From: Betaproteobacteria bacterium
GTDB taxonomy: Bacteria > Pseudomonadota > Gammaproteobacteria > Burkholderiales > Casimicrobiaceae
DNA length: 64,000 nt
Assembly (NCBI GenBank): GCA_016720425.1
Contig: JADKKQ010000016.1
Span: forward strand, 1 to 64,000
Direction: 5' to 3'
Each line of letters opens with the position of its first letter. Position 1 is the first letter of the stretch. The position numbers were made by a program, and so were the translations under genes. Shown here in pieces: positions 20,217 through 29,527 of the stretch. A model generated the notes under the pieces. That model was not told where the DNA came from, ran no database searches, and saw only the letters and a list, made by a program, of their open reading frames with translations.

Positions 20217-21665
20217 TCAGCCGCCGAGCCGGCGGCGCAGGATCGCGTTGACCTGCGCCGGGTTGGCCTTGCCCCGGGTCGCCTTCATCGCCTGGCCGAC
20301 CAGCGCGTTGAACGCCTTCTCCTTGCCGGCCTTGAACTCCGCCACCATCGCCGCGTTCGCCGCCAGCACGTCGTCGACGATCCGCCCGAGCGCGTCTTCG
20401 TCGGAGATCTGGGTCAGTCCCTTGGCGGCGATGATGGCATCGGGATCGCCGCCGTGCTCGCCCGCCCAGGCCGCGTCGAACACGTCCTTGGCGATCTTGC
20501 CGGAGATCGTCTGGTCGACGATGCGGGAGAGCAGCCGCGCGAGCGCCGCCGCCGGCACCGGCGCCTGCTCGATGCCGATCTCGGCGCGGTTGAGCGCCGC
20601 GGCGACGTCGCCCTGGATCCAGTTGGCGGCGAGCTTGGCGTTGGCGGCGCCGCCGCCCAGCGCGCGCAGCACCTCCTCGAAATACGCGGCCAGGCCGCGC
20701 GACGCGGTCAGCGTGGCGGCATCGGACGCGGGCAGCGCGTAGTCCGCCGCGTAGCGCTGCTGCATCGCGCGCGGCAGCTCCGGCAGCGCGGCGCGCACCC
20801 GCTCGATCCACTCGTCGCCGATGACCAGCGGCGGCAGGTCGGGATCGGGAAAATAGCGATAGTCCTGCGCGTCTTCCTTGCTGCGCATCGACCGGGTCTC
20901 GTTGCGATCGGGGTCGAACAGCCGCGTCTCCTGGACCACGCGGCCGCCGTCCTCGATGAGCGCGACCTGCCGGTGGATCTCGTACTCGATCGCCGCCTGC
21001 ATGAAGCGGAAGCTGTTGAGGTTCTTGATCTCGCAGCGGGTGCCGAGCTTCGTCTCGCCGGCCGGGCGCACCGAGACGTTGGCGTCGCAGCGGAAGCTGC
21101 CTTCCTGCATGTTGCCGTCGCAGATGCCGATCCACTGCACCAGTGCGTGCAGCGTCTTCGCATAGGCGACCGCCTCGTCCGAGCTCGCGAGGTCGGGCTC
21201 GGAGACGATCTCCAGCAGCGGGGTGCCGGCGCGGTTGAGGTCGATCCCGGTCATGCCGTGGAAGTCCTCGTGCAGGCTCTTGCCGGCGTCCTCTTCCAGG
21301 TGGGCGCGGGTGAGGCGTACGGTCTTGTCGCCCTGCGGCGTCGCGATGACGATCGTCCCGCCCACGACCACCGGGATCTCGTACTGGCTGATCTGGTAGC
21401 CCTTGGGCAGGTCGGGGTAGAAGTAGTTCTTGCGCGCGAAGACGCTGCGCCGGTTGATGGTCGCGCCCACGGCCAGGCCGAAGCGGATCGCGCGCTCGAC
21501 CGCGCCGCGGTTGAGCACCGGCAGCACGCCCGGCAGCGCGATGTCGACCGCGGCGGCCTGCGTGTTGGGCGCCGCGCCGAAGGCCGTCGACGCGCCGGAA
21601 AAGATCTTCGACGCCGTCGACAGCTGCGCGTGCGTCTCGAGGCCGATGACGACTTCCCACTTCAT
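20217..21665 (-). CDS. gatB: Aspartyl/glutamyl-tRNA amidotransferase subunit B
   Basis: 482 aa. GatB holds the mischarged tRNA and activates its carboxyl group so that GatA-derived ammonia forms Gln-tRNA or Asn-tRNA. The N-terminus WEVVIGLETHAQL, the ARKNYFYPDLPKGYQISQ segment and the C-terminal YqeY-like domain ending AQVNAILRRRL are all present. Its start overlaps the gatA stop by 4 bases in the gatCAB operon. Confidence 0.97.
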   Translation of the reverse strand: MKWEVVIGLETHAQLSTASKIFSGASTAFGAAPNTQAAAVDIALPGVLPVLNRGAVERAIRFGLAVGATINRRSVFARKNYFYPDLPKGYQISQYEIPVVVGGTIVIATPQGDKTVRLTRAHLEEDAGKSLHEDFHGMTGIDLNRAGTPLLEIVSEPDLASSDEAVAYAKTLHALVQWIGICDGNMQEGSFRCDANVSVRPAGETKLGTRCEIKNLNSFRFMQAAIEYEIHRQVALIEDGGRVVQETRLFDPDRNETRSMRSKEDAQDYRYFPDPDLPPLVIGDEWIERVRAALPELPRAMQQRYAADYALPASDAATLTASRGLAAYFEEVLRALGGGAANAKLAANWIQGDVAAALNRAEIGIEQAPVPAAALARLLSRIVDQTISGKIAKDVFDAAWAGEHGGDPDAIIAAKGLTQISDEDALGRIVDDVLAANAAMVAEFKAGKEKAFNALVGQAMKATRGKANPAQVNAILRRRLGG

Positions 21666-23155
21666 GGCGCGACCTCCTGCGGGGCGGGGGGGGACGCTTC
21701 ACTGGCGAGCGTGGGGGCCCTCCGGTGCCAGTCGGTGGCCTGCTGGAACTGGTGCGCCACGTTGAGCAGCCTCGCCTCGGAAAAATAGTCGCCCTGCAGC
21801 TGCAGGCCGATCGGCAGGCCGGCGCGGGTGAAACCGCAGGGAATCGACATCGCCGGCGCGCCGGCCAGGTTGGCGGCGACGGTGAAGATGTCGTTGAGGT
21901 ACATCTCGACCGGGTCGTCGGACTTGGCGCCGAGGCGAAACGCGGCCGTCGGCGCGGTCGGCCCCAGGATCACGTCGCAGCTCGCATAGGCGCGGCGGAA
22001 GTCGTCGGCGATCAGGTGCCGCACCTGCTGCGCCTTGAGGTAGTAGGCGTCGTAGTAGCCGTGCGACAGCACGTAGGTGCCGACCAGGATCCGCCGCTTG
22101 ACCTCGTCGCCGAAACCCTCGGCGCGCGACTTCTTGTACATGTCGAGCAGGTCGGAGTATTTTTCCGCGCGGTGGCCGTAGCGCACGCCGTCGAAGCGCG
22201 ACAGGTTCGACGAGGCCTCGGCCGGCGCGAGCACGTAGTAGACCGGCACCGCCAGCCGCGCGTTGGGCAGCCGGACGTCGACGGCGGTGGCGCCCAGCCG
22301 CCGGAGCTCGGCGATGGCCGCCTCGATCGCCGCGGCGACCTCGGCATCGACGCCGGCGCCGAAATATTCGGCCGGCAGCCCGACGCGCAGCCCTGCGAGC
22401 GGGCGGGCGAGATCGCGGGTGTAGTCTTCGGCCGGCCGCTCCAGCGAGGTCGAGTCGCGCGGGTCGTGTCCCGCCATCGCGTTCAGCAGCAGCGCGCAAT
22501 CCTCGGCGGTGCGCGCGAACGGGCCGGCCTGGTCGAGGCTGGAGGCGAACGCGACCAGCCCGTAGCGCGAGCAGACGCCGTAGGTGGGCTTCAGGCCGCA
22601 GATGCCGGTGAACGACGCCGGCTGGCGGATCGATCCGCCGGTGTCGGTGCCGGTGGCGCCGGGCACCAGGCGGGCGGCGACCGCCGCCGCCGAGCCGCCG
22701 GAGCTGCCGCCGGGGACGTGGTCGTGCTGCCAGGGGTTGCGCACCGGGCCGAAAAACGAGGTTTCGTTGGACGAGCCCATCGCGAACTCGTCCATGTTGG
22801 TCTTGCCGACGAGGACGGTGCCGGCGTCCTTCAGGCCGGCGACCACGTGGGCGTCGTACGGCGCGGTGAAGCGGGCGAGCATCCGCGACCCGCAACTGGT
22901 CGTCAGGCCCGCGGTCATCAGCACGTCCTTGTGCGCGATCGGCAACCCGGTCAGCGGTCCGGCGGTCCCGGCGGCCCGCGCGGCGTCGGCCGCCCGCGCG
23001 GCGGCGAGCGCGCCCTCCTCGTCGACGGTGACGAAGGCGTTGAGCGCCGGGTTGTGGGCGGCGATGCGGGCGAGCAGGCCCTGCGTCAGCTCGACGCTGG
23101 AGATCCGCCCGGCCTGCAGCGCGGCGGCGAGTTCGGCGAGGGTTCCGGTCAGCAC
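21662..23155 (-). CDS. gatA: Aspartyl/glutamyl-tRNA amidotransferase subunit A
   Basis: 497-aa amidase-signature protein that releases ammonia from glutamine. Catalytic Lys in GLPIAHKDVL, the GGSSGGSAAAVAA serine loop and TDTGGSIRQPA are intact. The GTG start is chosen because it begins LTGTLAELAAALQ, as the family does; the longer frame would read through the end of gatC. It is second in the gatC-gatA-gatB operon. Confidence 0.97.
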   Translation of the reverse strand: MLTGTLAELAAALQAGRISSVELTQGLLARIAAHNPALNAFVTVDEEGALAAARAADAARAAGTAGPLTGLPIAHKDVLMTAGLTTSCGSRMLARFTAPYDAHVVAGLKDAGTVLVGKTNMDEFAMGSSNETSFFGPVRNPWQHDHVPGGSSGGSAAAVAARLVPGATGTDTGGSIRQPASFTGICGLKPTYGVCSRYGLVAFASSLDQAGPFARTAEDCALLLNAMAGHDPRDSTSLERPAEDYTRDLARPLAGLRVGLPAEYFGAGVDAEVAAAIEAAIAELRRLGATAVDVRLPNARLAVPVYYVLAPAEASSNLSRFDGVRYGHRAEKYSDLLDMYKKSRAEGFGDEVKRRILVGTYVLSHGYYDAYYLKAQQVRHLIADDFRRAYASCDVILGPTAPTAAFRLGAKSDDPVEMYLNDIFTVAANLAGAPAMSIPCGFTRAGLPIGLQLQGDYFSEARLLNVAHQFQQATDWHRRAPTLASEASPPAPQEVAP

Positions 23156-23165
23156 GGGGCGCGGG

Positions 23166-23453
23166 CTATTCGATGACCTTGGGCACGAGGTAGAGCCCGT
23201 CCTCGACGGCGGGTGCCGTGCGCTGGAACAGCGCGTGGCGATCGGCTTCGGTGACCACGTCGTCGCGCAGCGGCAGCGAGAGGTCCTGCGCGTGCGCCAT
23301 CGGCACCACGCCGCGCGTATCGACGGCATTGAGCTCGTCGATCAGCGCGAAGATCGCGTCGAGCTTGGCGCGGACGTCCTCGGCCTGCCCGGCGTCGATC
23401 TCGAGGCGCGCGAGGTGGGCGATGCGTTCGACGTCGGAGCGGGAAATGGCCAT
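23166..23453 (-). CDS. gatC: Aspartyl/glutamyl-tRNA amidotransferase subunit C
   Basis: 95 aa, normal for GatC, which wraps around GatA and stabilises the complex. The N-terminus AISRSDVERIAHLARLEI and the later VVPMAHAQDLSLPLRDDV are typical. Starts 10 bases before gatA and is divergent from mreB across about 215 bases that must carry both promoters. Confidence 0.95.
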   Translation of the reverse strand: MAISRSDVERIAHLARLEIDAGQAEDVRAKLDAIFALIDELNAVDTRGVVPMAHAQDLSLPLRDDVVTEADRHALFQRTAPAVEDGLYLVPKVIE

Positions 23454-23667
23454 GGTCTCGCGGGCACGGCGATGCGCGGCAAGCTCGTGGGCGGGCGACC
23501 CCGGGGCCGCCAAGGCGCCGCCGCCGTGAAATTCCGTGCGGAATCAGTGCAGGAGAAAAACGGCTTAGGGTATCATATTGTCATATTTCCGGAGCGCCGC
23601 CACGGCGCTCGCTCATCCTCGGGGCGGCGCGGTTGCGCCGCTCCCCATTCCGCAGGTTGCCGCTTTC

Positions 23668-24711
23668 ATGTTCCAGTTCCTCAAGGGTTACTTTTCGAGC
23701 GACCTCGCGATCGACCTCGGCACCGCCAACACGCTGATCTACGTGCGCGGCAAGGGGATCGTGCTCGACGAGCCGTCGGTGGTCGCCATTCGCCAGGAAG
23801 GCGGGCCCAACGGCAAGCGGGTGATCCAGGAGGTCGGCCTCGCCGCCAAGCAGATGCTCGGGCGCACGCCCGGCAACATCACCGCCATCCGCCCGATGAA
23901 GGACGGCGTCATCGCCGACTTCACCGTCACCGAGCAGATGCTGAAGCAGTTCATCAAGAAGGTGCTGGACTCGCGGCTGTTCTCGCCCAGCCCGCGCATC
24001 ATCATCTGCGTTCCCTGCGGCTCGACGCAGGTCGAGCGGCGGGCGATCCGCGAATCGGCGCTCGGCGCCGGCGCGTCCAAGGTCTACCTGATCGAGGAGC
24101 CGATGGCGGCGGCGATCGGCGCCGACCTGCCCATTTCCGACGCCACCGGCTCGATGGTCGTCGACATCGGCGGCGGCACGACCGAGGTCGGCGTGATCTC
24201 GCTGGGCGGCATGGTGTACGCAGGTTCGGTGCGCGTGGGCGGCGACAAGTTCGACGAGGCGATCGTCAACTACATCCGCCGCAACTACGGGATGCTGATC
24301 GGCGAGACCACCGCCGAGGTCATCAAGAAGACCATCGGCTCGGCGTTCCCGGGCTCCGAGGTGAAGGAAATGGAAGTCAAGGGCCGCAACCTGGCCGAGG
24401 GCATCCCGCGCAGCTTCACGGTGTCGTCGAACGAGATCCTCGAGGCGCTGACCGATCCGCTCAACAGCATCGTGTCCGCCGTCAAGAGCGCGCTGGAGCG
24501 CACGCCGCCCGAGCTCGGCGCCGACATCGCCGAGCGCGGCATGGTGCTCACCGGCGGCGGCGCGCTGCTGCGCGACGTCGACCGGCTGCTGATGGAAGAG
24601 ACCGGCTTGCCGGTGATCGTCGCCGACGAGCCGCTCACCTGCGTGGTGCGCGGCTGCGGGCGGGCGCTCGAGAACATGGACAAGCTGCAGACGATCTTCA
24701 CCTCGGACTGA
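23668..24711 (+). CDS. mreB: Rod shape-determining protein MreB (bacterial actin)
   Basis: 347 aa. Forms membrane-bound filaments that organise side-wall synthesis. Actin-fold nucleotide-binding motifs: AIDLGTANTLIY (phosphate 1), VVDIGGGTTEVGVI (phosphate 2) and GMVLTGGGALL (adenosine). The membrane-binding N-terminus is MFQFLKGYF. A comparatively AT-rich stretch around 23565-23590 (TATCATATTGTCATATTT) is the likely promoter. First gene of mreBCD-mrdA-rodA. Confidence 0.98.
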   Translation: MFQFLKGYFSSDLAIDLGTANTLIYVRGKGIVLDEPSVVAIRQEGGPNGKRVIQEVGLAAKQMLGRTPGNITAIRPMKDGVIADFTVTEQMLKQFIKKVLDSRLFSPSPRIIICVPCGSTQVERRAIRESALGAGASKVYLIEEPMAAAIGADLPISDATGSMVVDIGGGTTEVGVISLGGMVYAGSVRVGGDKFDEAIVNYIRRNYGMLIGETTAEVIKKTIGSAFPGSEVKEMEVKGRNLAEGIPRSFTVSSNEILEALTDPLNSIVSAVKSALERTPPELGADIAERGMVLTGGGALLRDVDRLLMEETGLPVIVADEPLTCVVRGCGRALENMDKLQTIFTSD

Positions 24712-24828
24712 CGTTGGGACGCGCAGGCGCCGGTCCCGGAGCGCGGCGCCGGGCACTGCGATCCCACCGAAGTGCGCAGCACGAAGGTCGCCCAACGAGA
24801 CTCATCGGGGACGGCCCCGTCCCGTTCG

Positions 24829-25749
24829 ATGCGCCACCTTCCCGCTGAGCCTCCGGATTTCTTCCATCGCGGCCCGACCCCGCTGACCCGGCTCGCGTTC
24901 TTCGGACTGGTGTCGGTCGTGCTGCTGTTCGCCGACACCCGCTATCGCTACCTCGAGCCGCTGCGCCAGGTCGCCGCGGTCGTCCTCTATCCGCTGCAGC
25001 AGGCGGCGCAGATCCCCGGCGCGGCGCTGGCGCAGGTCGGCGCCCACTTCGCCGCGCAGCGGGCGCTGGTCGACGAGAACGCGCAGCTGAAGCGAAAGCT
25101 GGTCGAGCAGGGCGCCGCGGCCCAGGGGTTCGCCAGCGAGCGGCAGGAGAACGAGCGCCTGCGCGCACTGCTCGACCTCAAGGGCGGCGCCGCCGCCGGC
25201 GCCACCATGGTCGAGGTGCTCTATTCCGGCCGCGACCCCTTCACGCAAAAGCTCTTCGTCGGCAAGGGCGAGGAAGGCGTGGTCAAGCCGGGCGCGGCGG
25301 TCATCGACGCCGAGGGGGTGGTCGGCCAGGTCACCCGGGTCTATCCGCACATGGCCGAGGTGACGTTGATCACCGACAAGGATCACGCGGTGCCGGTCAA
25401 GGTGGAGCGCAGCGGCGTGCGCTCGGTGCTGTTCGGTGCCGGGACCGGCAACCTGCCTCAGCTGCGTTTCATGGCACCGAATGCGGACATCGAGATCGGC
25501 GACACGCTGGTGACCTCCGGGATCGACGGCACCTATCCGCCCGGTCTCGCGGTCGCCCGCGTCGCCTCGCTCGAGCGCGACACCGGCCAGGTCTTCGCCC
25601 GCATCACCGCCCGTCCGCTGGCGGGCGTCGATCGCGGCCGCTACCTGATGGTGCTGGGCGAGACCGCGTCGCCGCCTCCGCGGCCGGAAGAGCCGGCCGA
25701 GACCGACGCCGCGCGCAAGCCCGGCCGCGGCAAGGCGCGGCGGCCATGA
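24829..25749 (+). CDS. mreC: Rod shape-determining protein MreC
   Basis: 306 aa. One membrane segment near residues 18-38, a coiled coil rich in Gln/Glu around residues 75-110, then the beta-barrel periplasmic domain with YSGRDPFTQKLFVGKG and the SGIDGTYPPGLAVARV signature. MreC links MreB filaments to PBP2 from the periplasmic side. The C-terminus is a charged, Pro-rich tail. Stop overlaps the mreD start. Confidence 0.95.
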   Translation: MRHLPAEPPDFFHRGPTPLTRLAFFGLVSVVLLFADTRYRYLEPLRQVAAVVLYPLQQAAQIPGAALAQVGAHFAAQRALVDENAQLKRKLVEQGAAAQGFASERQENERLRALLDLKGGAAAGATMVEVLYSGRDPFTQKLFVGKGEEGVVKPGAAVIDAEGVVGQVTRVYPHMAEVTLITDKDHAVPVKVERSGVRSVLFGAGTGNLPQLRFMAPNADIEIGDTLVTSGIDGTYPPGLAVARVASLERDTGQVFARITARPLAGVDRGRYLMVLGETASPPPRPEEPAETDAARKPGRGKARRP

Positions 25750-26288
25750 TGCTGCTGCCTCGCGTTCCTCCGCTGTACCCGGCGCGGCCGGAGGAGATCC
25801 TGCGCCCGGCGCGGCGCTGGTTCATCGTGCTCACGCTCGCGCTGGCGCTGTTCGGCAACCTGCTGCCGCTCACCGGCCTCGCGCTGGCGCTGCGCCCCGA
25901 TTTCCTGGCGCTGGTGCTGCTCTACTGGTGCATCAAGGAGCCGCGCTACGTCGGTGTCGGCGTGGCCTGGTTCTTCGGGTTGCTGATGGACGTCGGCGAC
26001 GCGACGCTCTTCGGCCAGCACGCGCTGGCCTACGCGGTGCTCGCCTATGCGGCCGAGTACTTCCGCCGTCGCGTGCTGCGCTTCCCGCTGTGGCAGCAGG
26101 CGGCGCAGGTGGCGTTGCTGCTCGCTCTCTGCGCGGCGCTGGTGCTGCTGGTGCGCGTGGTGGGCGGCGCGCCGCCGCCGCGCTGGACCTACGCGGTGCC
26201 GCCGCTGGTGGGCGCGCTGCTCTGGCCGGTGGTGTCGGTGGTGCTGCAGTGGCCCCAGCGGCCCGCCCGCTCGACGTCGGAACTCTGA
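25746..26288 (+). CDS. mreD: Rod shape-determining protein MreD
   Basis: 180 aa with five or so membrane helices; contains the family segment LRPDFLALVLLYWCIKEPRYVGVGVAW followed by GLLMDVGDATLFGQHALAY. An inner-membrane member of the elongasome. Overlaps mreC by 4 bases and precedes mrdA by 31 bases. Confidence 0.93.
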   Translation: MMLLPRVPPLYPARPEEILRPARRWFIVLTLALALFGNLLPLTGLALALRPDFLALVLLYWCIKEPRYVGVGVAWFFGLLMDVGDATLFGQHALAYAVLAYAAEYFRRRVLRFPLWQQAAQVALLLALCAALVLLVRVVGGAPPPRWTYAVPPLVGALLWPVVSVVLQWPQRPARSTSEL

Positions 26289-26319
26289 GCCCGGTCGCCG
26301 GACGGCAGAGCACCCCGCC

Positions 26320-28305
26320 ATGGCCCTTCGATTCCCCTTCCGTGCCGGCAAGCGCGGCTACCCGTCGGTCGCGGAGCTGGGCTCGAGCGAGCTCAAGAAT
26401 CCCGAGCGCCAGGTCTTCCTGTTCCGCCGCCGCGTGGTGGTGGCCGGCCTGCTGGTGCTGGCGGCGTTCGGCGCGCTGCTCGCGCGTTTCGTCTATCTGC
26501 AGATCGTCCAGCACCACCACTACCAGACGCTGGCGGAGACCAACCGCATCGCCGTCGTGCCCATCGTGCCCAACCGGGGCGTGATCACCGACCGCAACGG
26601 CGTCGTCCTCGCCCAGAGCTATTCGGCGTACACGCTCGAGCTGCAGCCGACGCGGATCCGGAACCTCGACGAGACCATCGACGCGCTGGCGACGATCGTC
26701 GACGTCCAGCCGCGCGACCGCAAGCGCTTCCGCAAGCTGCTCGAGGAGTCGCGCAACTTCGAGAGCCTGCCGCTGCGCACCCGGCTCACCGACGAGGAGG
26801 TGGCGCGGTTCGCCGTCAATCGCTATCGCTTCCCCGGCGTCGAGATCAAGGCCCGGCTGTTCCGCCAGTATCCCTTCGGCGAGGTCGCCTCGCACGTCGT
26901 CGGCTACATCGGGCGCATCAACGACCGCGACCTCGCGCGCATCGCCGAGTGGGAGGAGACCGCGAACTACAAGGGTTCCGACTACATCGGCAAGGTCGGC
27001 GTCGAGCTGTCCTACGAGCGCGAGCTGCACGGCACCACCGGGGTCGAGGAAGTGGAGGTCGACGCGGCCGGGCGCGCGGTGCGCACGCTGTCGCGCACGC
27101 CGCCGGTCGCCGGCAACGACCTCAAGCTGTCGCTCGACATCCGGCTGCAGGAGATCGCCGAGGCGGCCTTCGGCGCCCGCCGCGGCGCGCTGGTCGCGAT
27201 CGAGCCGGCGACCGGCGACGTGCTCGCCTTCGTGTCCCGGCCGGGCTTCGATCCCAACCTCTTCGTCGACGGGATCGACGCGGTCAACTGGGAGCTGCTG
27301 AACGAGTCGCCGGACAAGCCGCTCCTCAACCGCCCGCTGCGCGGCGCCTACCCGCCCGGCTCGACGATCAAGCCCTTCCTGGCGCTGGGCGCGCTGACCT
27401 CGGGCAAGCGCAGCGCGACGCAGACGATCTTCGATCCCGGCTTCTTCCAGATCCCGGGCTCGGCGCACCGCTTCCGCGACGACAAGAAGGGCGGCCACGG
27501 CACCGTCGACATGCACAAGTCGATCGTCGCCTCCTGCGACACCTATTACTACATGCTCGCCAACGAGACCGACATCGACGACACGCAGCGGTTCATGACG
27601 CAGTTCAGCTTCGGCCGCAAGACCGGGATCGACATCGAGGGCGAGCTCACCGGCGTGCTGCCGTCGCGCGACTGGAAGCGGCAGCGCTTCGCCGGCAAGA
27701 ACTACCGCGACGAGCATCGCAAGTGGTATCTCGGCGACAGCGTCTCGGCGGGGATCGGCCAGGGCTACAACGCCTTCACGCCGATCCAGCTCGCCAGCGC
27801 GATGGCGACGCTGGCCAACGACGGCGTCGCCTTCCGGCCGCACCTCGTCAAGTACATCCGCGACCTTCGCACCGGCACCGTCCGGCAGCTCGAGCCCGAG
27901 CCGACGCACACCGTGCCGCTGCGGGCCGAGCACCTCGCGGTGATCAAGACGGCGCTGGTCGGTGTGGCCAAGGAAGGCACCAGCGCCGCGGCGTTCCGGA
28001 ACAGCGCCTACGTGTCCGGTGGCAAGACCGGGACCGCGCAGGTGTTCTCGCTGAAGGGCGCGGAATACCGGGCGAGCCAGATCGACGAACGGCTGCGCGA
28101 CCACGCGTGGTACATCGCCTACGCCCCGGCCGACAAGCCGACGATCGCGCTGGCGGTGCTGGTCGAGAACGGCGGTTTCGGCGCCCAGGCGGCGGCGCCG
28201 ATCGCGCGCCAGGTGTTCGACTACTATCTGACCGGCGAGAAGAAGGCCGGGCCCGCGCCGGCGGCGCCCGCACCCCCGCCCGAGGCAGAGGACGAGAGCG
28301 ACTGA
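26320..28305 (+). CDS. mrdA: Penicillin-binding protein 2 (elongasome transpeptidase)
   Basis: 661 aa. Cross-links peptidoglycan during side-wall growth. One N-terminal membrane anchor (VVVAGLLVLAAFGALLARFVY), the pedestal domain beginning NRGVITDRNG, and a transpeptidase domain with active Ser348 in GSTIKPF, SCD in the second motif and KTGTAQ in the third. The ATG giving MALRFPFRAGK is 31 bases after mreD. Stop overlaps the rodA start by one base. Confidence 0.97.
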   Translation: MALRFPFRAGKRGYPSVAELGSSELKNPERQVFLFRRRVVVAGLLVLAAFGALLARFVYLQIVQHHHYQTLAETNRIAVVPIVPNRGVITDRNGVVLAQSYSAYTLELQPTRIRNLDETIDALATIVDVQPRDRKRFRKLLEESRNFESLPLRTRLTDEEVARFAVNRYRFPGVEIKARLFRQYPFGEVASHVVGYIGRINDRDLARIAEWEETANYKGSDYIGKVGVELSYERELHGTTGVEEVEVDAAGRAVRTLSRTPPVAGNDLKLSLDIRLQEIAEAAFGARRGALVAIEPATGDVLAFVSRPGFDPNLFVDGIDAVNWELLNESPDKPLLNRPLRGAYPPGSTIKPFLALGALTSGKRSATQTIFDPGFFQIPGSAHRFRDDKKGGHGTVDMHKSIVASCDTYYYMLANETDIDDTQRFMTQFSFGRKTGIDIEGELTGVLPSRDWKRQRFAGKNYRDEHRKWYLGDSVSAGIGQGYNAFTPIQLASAMATLANDGVAFRPHLVKYIRDLRTGTVRQLEPEPTHTVPLRAEHLAVIKTALVGVAKEGTSAAAFRNSAYVSGGKTGTAQVFSLKGAEYRASQIDERLRDHAWYIAYAPADKPTIALAVLVENGGFGAQAAAPIARQVFDYYLTGEKKAGPAPAAPAPPPEAEDESD

Positions 28306-29408
28306 TGACGGCATTCCTCGCACGGCTGTGGGAGGCGCTGACACGCCGCATCGACACCTTCCTGCTGACGGTCGCCATGGCGATCGTCGGCGTCGGGCTG
28401 ATCACGCTCTACTCGGCGACCGACCAGAGCTTTGCGCGGATCGACAACCAGCTGGTCAGCCTCGGCGTCGCGCTGGTGCTGATGTGGCTGATCGCCAACG
28501 TCCCGCCGCAGACGATCGCGCGCGTCGCGCTGCCGCTGTACGTGCTGGGGGTGGTCCTGCTGGTCGGCGTCGCGCTGTTCGGCGTCACCGTCAACGGCTC
28601 GAAGCGCTGGCTCAACCTCGGCCTCGCGCGCATCCAGCCGTCGGAACTGATGAAGATCGCGCTGCCGCTGATGCTCGCCTGGTATTTCCAGAAGTTCGAG
28701 GGGCGGCTGGGATGGAAGGACTTCCTGCTGGCGGCGGTGCTGATCGTGGTCCCCGTCTACCTGATCAAGCGCCAGCCGGATCTCGGCACCTCGCTGCTGA
28801 TCGGCGCCTCGGGCTTCTACGTGCTGTATCTCGCCGGCCTGTCGTGGAAGGTGATCGTCGGGCTGGCAGCGCTCGCCGGCGCTGCCGCGCCGATGGTGTG
28901 GCCGCTGCTGCGCACCTACCAGCAGGAGCGCATTCTGACCTTCCTCGATCCCACCCGCGATCCGCTCGGCACCGGCTACCACTCGACGCAGGCGTCGATC
29001 GCCATCGGCTCCGGCGGCGTGACCGGCAAGGGCTGGCTGAACGGCACGCAGACGCACCTCGATTTCCTGCCCGAGCGCCACACCGATTTCATCTTCGCCG
29101 TCTTCGGCGAGGAATTCGGCCTCGTCGGCAACGTGACGCTGCTGGTGCTCTACCTGCTGCTGGTCGGACGCGGGCTGGTGATCACCGCCAACGCCTCGAC
29201 GCTGTTCGCGCGCCTCATCGCCGGGGCAATCACGCTGATGTTCTTCACCTACGCGTTCGTCAACATGGGGATGGTGAGCGGCGTGCTGCCGATCGTCGGC
29301 GTCCCGCTGCCGATGATGTCCTACGGCGGGACGGCGCTGGTGTCGCTGTTCGTCGGCCTGGGGATCCTGATGAGCGTGCAGGCGCACCGGAAATTGGTCA
29401 CTTCCTGA
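28305..29408 (+). CDS. rodA: Peptidoglycan glycosyltransferase RodA
   Basis: 367 aa, about ten membrane segments, SEDS family. Polymerises lipid II together with PBP2. Family motifs NGSKRWLNLG, IQPSELMKIALPLMLAWYF, KRQPDLGTSLLIG and GVPLPMMSYGGTAL are intact. It ends the mre/mrd operon. The convergent gene after it ends 119 bases later, with GC-rich hairpins but no T-run between. Confidence 0.97.
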   Translation: MTAFLARLWEALTRRIDTFLLTVAMAIVGVGLITLYSATDQSFARIDNQLVSLGVALVLMWLIANVPPQTIARVALPLYVLGVVLLVGVALFGVTVNGSKRWLNLGLARIQPSELMKIALPLMLAWYFQKFEGRLGWKDFLLAAVLIVVPVYLIKRQPDLGTSLLIGASGFYVLYLAGLSWKVIVGLAALAGAAAPMVWPLLRTYQQERILTFLDPTRDPLGTGYHSTQASIAIGSGGVTGKGWLNGTQTHLDFLPERHTDFIFAVFGEEFGLVGNVTLLVLYLLLVGRGLVITANASTLFARLIAGAITLMFFTYAFVNMGMVSGVLPIVGVPLPMMSYGGTALVSLFVGLGILMSVQAHRKLVTS

Positions 29409-29527
29409 GAGGTCCGAAGGCCGGGCTGCGCGCCCCCGCCGGGTCATGGAGCCTGGGACGGCCCCGGCCAGCGGGATTCTTGACACCTGGCCCCCAGGGC
29501 CGGGCGGCGCCCGGCGCCGCGTCGGCG